This document shows, piece after piece, positions 22,201-25,049 of a stretch of DNA of 25,049 nt (its first letter is position 1; every line of letters starts with the position of its first letter). The notes beneath the pieces were generated by a model. It was not told the DNA's origin. It saw only the letters and a program-made list of their open reading frames with translations, and did no database searches. A program made the translations under genes and the position numbers. The DNA lies in assembly GCA_026260175.1 (NCBI GenBank), contig JAKCWW010003261.1:1-25049 (forward strand), given 5' to 3'. Origin of the DNA: Reticulitermes lucifugus (Eukaryota; Arthropoda; Insecta; Blattodea; Rhinotermitidae).

Positions 22201-23099
22201 AATTCCCTCGCAACATTCAAATTTCGGGAATTTTTGGGTAGCACCTCACACAATACAAATTTAACATTTCAGAAATACAATTAAGAGTGTTGTAAAATTC
22301 TCAGCTCTAAGGGTTCTCGCTATAATTTCTCAATGGATTATCTTTGTAACTATGGCATGACTGTTCCCATTTTATGAAATCTGACTATAAAAAAAATAAG
22401 AAAAGGCACCAACTTTCTTCCAAATGTTCACTTTCATCCCAGCTAACTTTCAAATATTTCCACTGCAATGCAAGACCCATATGTTAATAATGTATATATA
22501 CTGGAGGTATATAAAATATGGCCAAGGAAATTAACAAATTTACAGACTTATGTAATTCCAATGCAGATGCACTTCATTCCACTAGCCATAACTCTTGATT
22601 CATAAGATAAACATGGCTAAGATACACTAAACAGAATTCACTGCAAAATGAAATAGAGAAGTAAGGGACTTACAGTACAACAAAGTGCACAGAACTGAAA
22701 AATTGAGGTGGCAGGAATGAATCAAGAATAGGACACATAATCAAACAAATAATTCAACATACACCAAATGGAAGACATACTGCAACAGCAAACACACACA
22801 GTGGTTACACAACATTTACAATGCCATGCCATGCCATGGAAGAGAGTGAAATGTTTCTCCCTTATGGAGCATGAGATTGGGGAAACTATGATGGAAAAAC
22901 CCAAAGAGGATAAACAAGCGTGAGATGCACCACATATCTGAAGCTATAGTTTTGGTAAAACAAGAGGAAAACTTACTTCCTAACTACCTCCTTCCAACCC
23001 TCTTCTCTCTTGCCTCCCTGTTTTGGACTTGCAGACGACACCATCGAGTTCTTGCCAGCACACGAGCCCGCATTTGATTCATTCTCACAGTAATGATTT
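4038..23099 (-). CDS. mask: mask gene, C-terminal part (nine exons, spliced)
   Basis: Gene-level entry. Joining 22977-23099, 15554-15703, 15101-15245, 14457-14553, 14234-14347, 11002-11633, 8389-8532, 6649-8307 and 4038-4247 on the minus strand gives 3274 bases, which is one leading base plus 1091 uninterrupted codons. Every junction keeps phase and uses GT/AG. The KH domain and its flanks (WKEVVRKSKKVSVP, then the GRGG loop) are diagnostic of Mask/ANKHD1/ANKRD17. Known for the family: a large cytoplasmic scaffold with ankyrin repeats and one KH RNA-binding domain, acting in receptor tyrosine kinase signalling and as a Yorkie/YAP cofactor in the Hippo pathway. The ankyrin repeats and start codon lie beyond the right edge. 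Introns are 7273, 308, 547, 109, 2600, 2469, 81 and 2401 bp, and the long ones carry transposons. The 3' end of the coding region is not settled. Confidence 0.9.
4616..4815 (-). pseudogene. C-terminal fragment of a Tc1/mariner-type transposase
   Basis: Minus-strand frame reads [20 protein letters not shown], then after one in-frame stop [20 protein letters not shown] and YGGHLQSVI to a stop at 4616-4618. The [16 protein letters not shown] start and GGHL end are typical of the region after the last catalytic residue in insect IS630/Tc1/mariner-related DDE transposases. Only the tail is present; no catalytic Asp or Glu remains in the fragment. It ends abruptly at the neighbouring LINE fragment. 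No terminal inverted repeat was identified. Confidence 0.6.
4816..5470 (-). mobile_element. decayed RTE-like LINE fragment (endonuclease to linker)
   Basis: In shifting minus-strand frames this resembles the end of the endonuclease domain and the linker before the reverse transcriptase of RTE-type LINEs (the protein often mis-annotated as craniofacial development protein 2). Recognisable pieces are [14 protein letters not shown] near 5430, a [17 protein letters not shown] stretch near 5200, and [13 protein letters not shown] followed by [17 protein letters not shown] near 4820-4910. Stops and shifts are dense, so it is old. The reverse transcriptase that should follow is missing; the transposase tail at 4616-4815 begins instead. 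Confidence 0.6.
5471..6648. other. intron DNA; possible dispersed repeat at 5630-5790
   Basis: No gene. The segment at about 5630-5790 is richer in G+C than its surroundings; its minus strand encodes [18 protein letters not shown], a peptide style I associate with a dispersed insect repeat. I cannot confirm this. A short (GT)n run lies at about 5851-5862. The stretch 6613-6648 is the read-through end of the mask exon if its donor is not used. Confidence 0.35.
6649..8307 (-). CDS. mask: mask exon: long polyQ/polyP tail
   Basis: 1659-bp exon (553 codons, phase 0 at both ends); acceptor AG at 8308-8309 and proposed donor GTACAC at 6643-6648. It starts [20 protein letters not shown] and is rich in Ser, Pro, Gln, His, Asn and Gly, with no folded domain. 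It contains two Gln/Pro/His runs. Near its end come the more ordered [19 protein letters not shown] and the [20 protein letters not shown] and [12 protein letters not shown] segments, which look conserved. Without splicing at 6648 the frame reads 12 further codons ([11 protein letters not shown]) to a stop ending at 6613, which would be an alternative terminus. The matching phase 0 and clean acceptor of the downstream exon favour splicing. Confidence 0.88.
7391..7495 (-). repeat. polyGln/polyPro coding low-complexity tract
   Basis: On the minus strand this part of the mask exon reads as alternating runs of CAG/CAA (Gln) and CCA/CCT (Pro): five Gln, a Pro block, five Gln, a second Pro block. 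A second Gln tract with mixed CAG/CAA codons lies at about 7669-7716. The interrupted, mixed-codon runs are less slippage-prone than pure CAG tracts, but length variation between individuals would not be surprising. The apparent plus-strand frames here are shadows of these repeats. Confidence 0.85.
8389..8532 (-). CDS. mask: mask exon: conserved QSMWG segment
   Basis: 144-bp exon (48 codons, phase 0 at both ends); acceptor AG at 8533-8534 and donor GTAAAA at 8383-8388. It encodes [20 protein letters not shown], then an Ala/Gly-rich stretch ending in FMDSVPPQ. Trp is rare in the tail, and QSMWG is part of the conserved island that starts in 11002-11633. The phase symmetry means skipping this exon would not shift the frame, so an isoform lacking it is possible. 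Confidence 0.9.
8533..9029. other. intron DNA, nothing recognised
   Basis: Left part of the 2469-bp intron between the exons 11002-11633 and 8389-8532. AT-rich, with only chance frames. It ends at the 11-bp target duplication of the SINE. Confidence 0.5.
9019..9029. repeat. SINE target-site duplication, left copy
   Basis: TGATATTAAAA, identical to 9338-9348 on the other side of the SINE. Confidence 0.88.
9030..9337 (-). mobile_element. tRNA-derived SINE with intact ends
   Basis: On the minus strand the element begins GGGCACGCAGTGGCGCAGTTGG at its tRNA head (about 9260-9336). It has a good A box (TGGCGCAGTTGG) and B box (GGTTCGATTCC); the T-arm stem CGGG/CCCG is intact, and the anticodon arm is degenerate. 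An unrelated body follows, and the 3' end is GGGCCTGTCCAGGCCTG then an A-rich tail (nine T on the plus strand, 9032-9040). Perfect 11-bp duplications TGATATTAAAA flank it at 9019-9029 and 9338-9348, proving retroposition. The minus-strand frame at 8936-9220 is a by-product. Intact ends suggest fairly recent insertion. Confidence 0.9.
9338..9348. repeat. SINE target-site duplication, right copy
   Basis: TGATATTAAAA, identical to 9019-9029. Confidence 0.88.
9349..9967. other. intron DNA, nothing recognised
   Basis: AT-rich intron sequence with short chance frames on both strands and no detectable transposon motif. Confidence 0.5.
9968..10004. repeat. (CATT)n microsatellite, possible LINE 3' tail
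   Basis: About nine copies of CATT, followed by TATTAG. On the minus strand it reads GGACTAATAAATGAATGAATG, a polyadenylation-like AATAAA running into (AATG)n. That is how several non-LTR retrotransposon clades end, so a truncated LINE may occupy DNA to the right (10005 to about 10250), but I recognise no protein there. Confidence 0.7.
10005..11001. other. intron DNA, no gene recognised
   Basis: AT-rich. A minus-strand frame at 10447-10788 (113 codons, hydrophobic start) has no similarity I can name and no splice context; it is probably chance. The stretch nearest 10005 may be the 3' part of a truncated LINE. Confidence 0.45.
11002..11633 (-). CDS. mask: mask exon: Ser/Thr/Pro-rich tail
   Basis: 632-bp exon; acceptor AG at 11634-11635, donor GTAATT at 10996-11001. 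With one carried-in base it gives exactly 211 codons and ends in phase 0. It opens with [20 protein letters not shown] and is a Thr/Ser/Pro/Ala-rich disordered region with a Gln run (QQQQQ near the end). It closes with the conserved [12 protein letters not shown], which continues in the next exon as [25 protein letters not shown] is a conserved island in this otherwise variable tail, which supports the assignment. Confidence 0.9.
11910..12120. repeat. probable dispersed repeat of unknown class
   Basis: A block of more balanced base composition inside an AT-rich intron. It begins TAAAGGTAAAGTTGTCCCTG and contains CACCAGATGGATG and CCACTGGGCACCCATAGCCA, ending near GGGGTCAGAGGATTCAATAA. Its style is that of an old interspersed insect repeat. 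No terminal repeats, tRNA boxes or target duplication were found, so the class is open. Confidence 0.35.
12121..13298. other. intron DNA, nothing recognised
   Basis: AT-rich interior of the 2600-bp intron between the exons 14234-14347 and 11002-11633. Short chance frames only. Confidence 0.5.
13299..13313. repeat. target-site duplication, left copy
   Basis: CAGTCAGAAATATGA, identical to 13411-13425. Identity over 15 bp indicates a fairly recent insertion. Confidence 0.85.
13314..13410 (+). mobile_element. 97-bp Penelope-like/hammerhead insertion with 15-bp duplication
   Basis: The 15-bp sequence CAGTCAGAAATATGA occurs perfectly at 13299-13313 and 13411-13425, and the 97 bp between are unlike the flanks. 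The insert contains GTGAAGA, GGGAC, a nine-base loop, GTCCC, GAAAC and GTC in hammerhead order, then two further small hairpins. This matches the ribozyme-containing terminal repeats of Penelope-like retroelements. It has no coding capacity. It is either a severely 5'-truncated Penelope-like copy or a tiny non-autonomous element mobilised in trans. Confidence 0.78.
13315..13372 (+). ncRNA. hammerhead-ribozyme-like motif, probably inactive
   Basis: Plus-strand layout: the 5' strand of stem I, TTGACC (13317-13322), can pair with GGTAA (13359-13363) with one bulge. The core is GTGAAGA (13324-13330), where the consensus is CUGAUGA. Stem II is GGGAC (13332-13336) with GTCCC (13346-13350) around a nine-base loop. 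Then come GAAAC (13351-13355) and GTC (13356-13358), the expected cleavage triplet. GGTAA-ATAA-TTACC (13359-13372) can also form its own hairpin. Position C3 of the consensus reads G; known hammerhead chemistry needs the C3-G8 pair, so I predict no or weak cleavage. Helix III is almost absent, as in Penelope-like hammerheads. Confidence 0.6.
13411..13425. repeat. target-site duplication, right copy
   Basis: CAGTCAGAAATATGA, identical to 13299-13313. Confidence 0.85.
13426..14233. other. intron DNA with one perfect hairpin
   Basis: No gene. At 14043-14065 there is a perfect 9-bp hairpin, CATGCTGCA, loop GCTAA, TGCAGCATG. The stem is too short for a microRNA precursor and no terminator role applies in an animal. 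It may be chance. Confidence 0.45.
14234..14347 (-). CDS. mask: mask exon: Pro/Arg linker
   Basis: 114-bp exon; acceptor AG at 14348-14349 after a clear pyrimidine tract, donor GTAAGT at 14228-14233. It completes the Val codon begun by the previous exon and encodes [20 protein letters not shown] and [18 protein letters not shown], then leaves one base. The segment [20 protein letters not shown] running into AAEKRAAA of the next exon resembles the region downstream of the KH domain in insect Mask proteins. The intron between this exon and the previous one is only 109 bp. Confidence 0.87.
14457..14553 (-). CDS. mask: mask exon: Ser-rich linker after KH
   Basis: 97-bp exon; acceptor AG at 14554-14555, donor GTAAGG at 14451-14456. 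It starts in phase 0 and encodes [20 protein letters not shown] followed by [12 protein letters not shown], with one base left over. It is a Ser/Lys-rich, presumably disordered linker with no known domain. The call rests on the exact phase fit with both neighbours and clean splice sites, because low-complexity sequence alone would be weak evidence. Confidence 0.85.
14554..15100. other. 547-bp intron, nothing recognised
   Basis: Ordinary intron sequence between the exons 15101-15245 and 14457-14553. No repeat or transposon motif was identified. Confidence 0.5.
15101..15245 (-). CDS. mask: mask exon: end of KH domain
   Basis: 145-bp exon; acceptor AG at 15246-15247, donor GTAAGT at 15095-15100. 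Two bases from the previous exon complete a Lys codon, then [20 protein letters not shown] and [10 protein letters not shown] follow. This is the C-terminal helix of the KH domain and the conserved segment after it in Mask/ANKHD1. The rest ([18 protein letters not shown]) begins the low-complexity tail. The exon ends in phase 0. The intron separating it from the GxxG exon is only 308 bp, in contrast to the 7.3-kb intron upstream. Confidence 0.94.
15246..15553. other. 308-bp intron inside the KH domain
   Basis: Phase-2 intron splitting the KH domain between the GxxG half and the C-terminal helix. No recognisable repeat. Confidence 0.6.
15554..15703 (-). CDS. mask: mask exon: KH domain, first half with GRGG loop
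   Basis: 150-bp exon; acceptor AG at 15704-15705, donor GTAAGT at 15548-15553. It encodes [20 protein letters not shown] followed by a [15 protein letters not shown] segment and a Lys/Gln-rich stretch. I-G-R-G-G-S is the GxxG nucleic-acid-binding loop of a type I KH domain, and the surrounding residues match the Mask/ANKHD1 KH domain very closely. The KH fold contacts four nucleotides of single-stranded RNA or DNA along this loop. The exon ends inside a codon (ATT AA then G), phase 2, and continues in 15101-15245. The loop carries no substitution, so RNA binding is probably retained. Confidence 0.95.
16150..16400 (-). mobile_element. possible old SINE relic
   Basis: The minus strand contains TGGGAGGTGCCCAGTTTCAA, then ATGGTACTTCTAATTAAGCC and ATGTCTGCTTCCTTTCTGA. 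This order resembles an insect interspersed element that ends with a similar ATTAAGGCCACGGCTGCTTCC block. It terminates in an AT-rich ATAAATAAA-like tail at about 16150. No target duplication or clear tRNA boxes were found. Confidence 0.35.
16401..17802. other. intron DNA, nothing recognised
   Basis: Part of the 7.3-kb intron before the KH exon. It contains a C-rich run at about 16498-16513 and short chance frames (for example 16421-16633, minus). No transposon protein was recognised. Confidence 0.45.
17803..17944. mobile_element. inverted-repeat (foldback/MITE-like) element
   Basis: Arms 17803-17852 and 17895-17944 are inverted repeats matching at 36 of 50 positions, with the best block GCCGGTAAATA shared near the inner ends. 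A 42-bp spacer separates them. There is no coding capacity and I found no clear target duplication. A CAGGG-like step lies within the arms (17818 and 17928), which recalls hAT termini, but no 8-bp duplication supports that. The right arm contains its own hairpin (GTCAGC with GCTGAC, 17890-17912). Confidence 0.6.
17945..19251. other. intron DNA, nothing recognised apart from (CA)n
   Basis: AT-rich intron sequence. A dinucleotide (CA)n run of about 19 bp lies at 18366-18384. No transposon motif. Confidence 0.5.
18366..18384. repeat. (CA)n microsatellite
   Basis: Uninterrupted CA dinucleotides, about nine units. Confidence 0.9.
19252..19475. repeat. degenerate tandem array, units of 66-82 bp
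   Basis: Three diverged units begin at GCAGCCTGTTTAC (19252), GCAGCCTGTTTAC (19318) and GCAGCCACTCAAC (19400). Each continues with a related ATTACTGTAATTTCAAAC-like core and a GCAGTATTGCA-like end. A fainter partial unit precedes them (about 19185-19251, with TAATGTAATTTCAAACTCTG). Divergence between units shows an old array. The plus-strand frame at 19385-19714 overlaps it and is probably chance. Confidence 0.65.
19476..20569. other. intron DNA, no gene recognised
   Basis: Overlapping chance frames occur on both strands (19385-19714 plus, 19536-19847 minus, 20082-20342 minus). None has similarity to a known family or splice-site support. Confidence 0.45.
20570..20810 (-). pseudogene. decayed LINE reverse-transcriptase C-terminus
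   Basis: Minus-strand frames give LRVQWYG followed by MDDITI, then [11 protein letters not shown] and VREAVEE, then a stretch ending FLGTAQPH. The order L.W.GHV.RM.DD, GRP..RW.D.V is the usual C-terminal signature of RTE/L1-type LINE proteins after the polymerase. Stops and shifts are frequent. The mariner lies 120 bp to the right, so it may have inserted into or beside this relic. Confidence 0.5.
20933..20960. repeat. mariner terminal inverted repeat, left
   Basis: Starts CGAGGTGCTATCCAAAAG; pairs with 22221-22248 (24 of 28 matches). Confidence 0.9.
20996..22048 (-). pseudogene. mariner transposase, broken
   Basis: About 351 codons from a Met at 22046-22048 to a stop at 20996-20998, the expected family length. 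It is a DD34D cut-and-paste transposase of the Tc1/mariner superfamily. The N-terminal helix-turn-helix region ([20 protein letters not shown]) is present, followed by [12 protein letters not shown]. The catalytic boxes are TGDESW (about 21568-21582), HHDKAPAH (about 21288-21311, where HHDNAPAH is usual) and [11 protein letters not shown] (about 21195-21226), so all three Asp survive. Lesions: a frameshift near SVDDG (about 21860), an in-frame TGA at 21790-21792 in a likely former CGA, further shifts between 21300 and 21420, and TAG at 21180-21182. No active protein can be made. Confidence 0.92.
22221..22248. repeat. mariner terminal inverted repeat, right
   Basis: Ends TTTTGGGTAGCACCTCA; inverted partner of 20933-20960. 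The adjacent dinucleotide is CA where TA would be expected. Confidence 0.9.
22249..22976. other. intron DNA, nothing recognised
   Basis: Between the mariner and the exon at 22977-23099. AT-rich; three ATGCC units at about 22819-22836 are the only small repeat. Confidence 0.5.
22977..23099 (-). CDS. mask: mask exon: linker just before the KH domain
   Basis: 123-bp internal exon. The acceptor is a pyrimidine run ending in AG at 23100-23101; the donor is GTAAGT at 22971-22976. One base completes an incoming codon, 40 codons follow, and two bases (AA) are left over. They join the G opening the next exon to make Lys, giving [12 protein letters not shown] across a 7.3-kb intron. This basic Trp-containing segment sits directly before the KH domain in Mask proteins. 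The upstream half is Ser/Asn/Gly-rich with several Cys and has no recognisable domain. The phase fit across the junction is strong evidence that the exon is real. Confidence 0.88.
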
Positions 23100-23932
23100 C
23101 TAGAAAAAGAAACCCCACTAGAATGTTACATAAACAACTGGCAGTTCTACTTCCGATTTTATTCAATGAAACTAACCTTTGTAGCTGATACAGCATTGTT
23201 GTATAATCCAATCACAAATCCATGGCCATGGTGAAGCACAACAATTATACACTTCACCAAAAGTAGGAAATGTACTAAAAGGAGTACTTATAGTTTAAAA
23301 CTATATTCTTTGCTATTTTGCTACAATCATAGCAAATAACATGCAAATATTAATTACATCTGCATAATGAGAAACGATTTTTCTAGGGTGTTGTTCAATA
23401 TGCAACATACTTACATGGCCCCAGAATAAATTTGGTAACTATTTTTACAAAATTTAATGTGTGATTTGTGCATCATGTACAAAGAATGCATAATAAAACT
23501 GACAATAGATGTACTGTCAAATAAAATAAGCTTCAATGAATCTAGATCAATGAATGACAAGTGAGCACCACAACAGAAATGTGTGATTCATTACAGTCCT
23601 TTATTCATCATGAATAATTTGATGGGTTGGGGAGGGGGGAGCAGCACAAACAACAATCCTTAATGCACACATCACAGACTAAATACTGAAGCTAATACTG
23701 CATAAATCCCTGTATAAACTCTGAAAAAAGGGTGAACTATTGACATTAAATACTTAACAATACTTCTAAAATTTCCTTCAAAATGCAGAATTGGCTGTTT
23801 TCAAACTGTATGCATGGGACACACAACAACTGTGATTCAAGGACACAACTGTTACAACAATTCCCATTTGTCACTAGACACAGAGAATTAAATTGACTTC
23901 TCACAACTTTAGGTTAGGTTAAGGCCCTGAGC
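23100..23932. other. intron DNA, nothing recognised
   Basis: Upstream intron of mask. It contains a G-rich run at about 23626-23640 and a short TTAGG-like run (TTTAGGTTAGGTT, 23908-23920), the insect telomere unit in about 2.5 copies. No exon or transposon protein was recognised. Confidence 0.45.
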
Positions 23933-24361
23933 TTAACCTTTAGCGTACAGACTTTTAAAAGCCCCTCTTCTCCTAGTGGCCGGAATTTTGGGCATTTAAA
24001 TCTTAAAATTGCAGGCCTCCACAAAAACAGATATATTTTCCGCTCTATATAACATAAAATTATGAAATAAAAACTGTTTGAAAGAGAGTCAATTTCTACA
24101 TTTATAGACGAAGTGTCAATTTTTAGCAATAAAACGTACTCGCGGAACTGTATGATAAAATCAAAAGTTATTTAGTGTAATATATTTTGTCACTTCTGTG
24201 GATTTTTATTGTACTTATCCCTTGCTTTACACCGTAGGAATGTGTGATGTTATGTTCACAGAAATATACAACCCTTATTTGCACCGGCAAATATATTCTG
24301 TTCCATTTGTACAACGATATGTGTCGGCTCACGCCACAACATTCAACGCTGCTCTCTGTGT
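23933..24361 (-). mobile_element. candidate 3' non-coding end of the piggyBac-like element
   Basis: TTAA at 23933-23936 is followed by CCTTTAGCGTACAGACTTTT reading into the element. piggyBac elements insert at TTAA and often carry C-rich short ends, so this is a plausible boundary about 430 bp beyond the transposase stop. The opposite terminus lies outside the window, so the inverted repeat cannot be checked. Confidence 0.4.
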
Positions 24362-25049
24362 CTAGCGACTCAGGTTCACACGCGTATGCCACTTCTCAAA
24401 GCAGTTCACTATACACAGACCAACGTCGCATTTCTTACAGAAATACGGTGTGCTCTGTGTTTGCTTCTACAGCGAACACACGTGACACCGCCTTTGTTTT
24501 CCTTTTGAAGGCCAGTGGTTTGAATGCCTTACTTCTCTATCGACTTAGCTGGGACGCAAATGGACTTGGCCTACCCCTGGAAATGCCACTCGCTGTCACA
24601 TTTTCTTCATGCAAATGGATAATCAGATAAGAACCTCCCGGAAATTTTTGTGGGTCATCTTGCCACCACACGACTTATGGATAAGATATGCGTTCAGTAT
24701 GGTCATGTCTGTAAGGTGGAAAACCTCATGCATTCTCCGGGCAATTCCGTAGCTGTTCACCATTCTGCCTGACTTGTCACACAAACCCCATGTAGGCATT
24801 GTAGTCTTCTACTACAGTAGGTTTGATAGCATGGCCAGATTTGTCGGAGAAATTGCCTTCAACAGGAGCAGCGTGTATGTTCGTGACAATGTAAACATCA
24901 CGCCTGTCTACATTTCTTTGATCGTGATATCAGGTGGCTGTGCTGAAGTGCTTCCTGTGTCTTTGCATGCCATGTATTGATGGAAGTAGCGATTCGTGTC
25001 ATCTAGTGTAATTTGAAAAATCTGCCTGAAGAAGAGAATGAAGATTGAA
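24362..25049 (-). pseudogene. piggyBac-like transposase, C-terminal part, broken
   Basis: Minus-strand frames give DVYIVTNIHAAPVEGNFSDK, then IKPTVVEDYNAYMGFVDKSG and RMVNSYGIARR. This corresponds to the part of piggyBac transposases with the conserved YN.(F/Y)MG.VD..D motif that contributes the last catalytic Asp. After it come FHLTDMTILNAYL and KMTHKNFREVL, then a Cys-rich zinc-binding end (CHVC, then CKKCDVGLCIVNCFEKWH) to a stop at 24362-24364. Lesions: a shift around 24800, a shift near 24625-24640, and an in-frame TAG at 24467-24469 between the Cys pairs. The motif usually has Asp after MG.VD.S, and this copy has Gly. The N-terminal half is off the right edge. Confidence 0.82.

Larger units (their letters stand above)
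20933..22248 (-). mobile_element. full-length, inactive mariner transposon
   Basis: The 1316-bp element has 28-bp terminal inverted repeats at 20933-20960 and 22221-22248, beginning CGAGGTGCTATCC and (reversed) TGAGGTGCTACCC, with 24 of 28 positions matching. The TA target duplication is intact on the left (20931-20932) and reads CA on the right (22249-22250), consistent with a point change. Length and layout are normal for a mariner. The transposase is on the minus strand and broken. It sits inside the 7.3-kb mask intron in the same orientation as the gene. Confidence 0.93.

Noticed and set aside
23626..23640. G-rich run as a possible G-quadruplex
   Set aside because: Only three separated G runs of three or more are present; a fourth is lacking nearby.
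23908..23920. Interstitial telomeric TTAGG array
   Set aside because: Only about two and a half units, too short to separate from chance in AT-rich insect DNA.
24244..24630. Plus-strand 128-codon frame
   Set aside because: It is antisense to the zinc-binding tail and preceding region of the piggyBac-like relic, where the minus strand carries clear family motifs.
1..25049. CRISPR arrays, operons, phage or bacterial defence genes
   Set aside because: The window is animal nuclear DNA with introns; no spaced palindromic repeats or prokaryote-style gene packing were seen.

Overview
The window is eukaryotic and almost certainly from an insect. It has spliced exons with canonical GT/AG borders, large AT-rich introns, several decayed transposable elements and scattered insect-type repeats. 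The mix of a tRNA-derived SINE, two LINE types, a mariner, a piggyBac-like element and a Penelope-like remnant would suit a hemimetabolous insect with a large genome. A blattodean (cockroach or termite) is my guess, not something the sequence proves.

The only host gene I can support lies on the minus strand. It is the C-terminal part of mask, the insect orthologue of vertebrate ANKHD1/ANKRD17 (many ankyrin repeats plus one KH domain). Nine exons join in one open frame of 1091 codons: 22977-23099, 15554-15703, 15101-15245, 14457-14553, 14234-14347, 11002-11633, 8389-8532, 6649-8307 and 4038-4247. They encode the linker before the KH domain, the KH domain itself with its GRGG loop, and a long low-complexity tail rich in Ser, Thr, Pro, Gln and His. 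The ankyrin repeats would lie beyond the right edge. The true stop codon is uncertain: read-through of two donor sites gives alternative short ends, and 1296-1490 is a weak candidate terminal exon.

The introns and the 3' flank are filled with mobile DNA. From left to right: a 28-bp minisatellite (2399-2507); a decayed LINE reverse transcriptase (about 2590-3730); a transposase tail abutting an RTE-like LINE fragment (4616-5470); a tRNA-derived SINE with an 11-bp target duplication (9030-9337); a probable LINE tail of (CATT)n (9968-10004); a 97-bp insert with a perfect 15-bp duplication and a hammerhead-like core (13314-13410); a possible SINE relic (about 16150-16400); a 50-bp-arm inverted-repeat element (17803-17944); a degenerate tandem array (19252-19475); a LINE C-terminal relic (about 20570-20810); a full-length dead mariner (20933-22248); and a piggyBac-like transposase relic running off the right end.

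I found no new multi-gene system. The most unusual item is the 97-bp hammerhead-like insertion.
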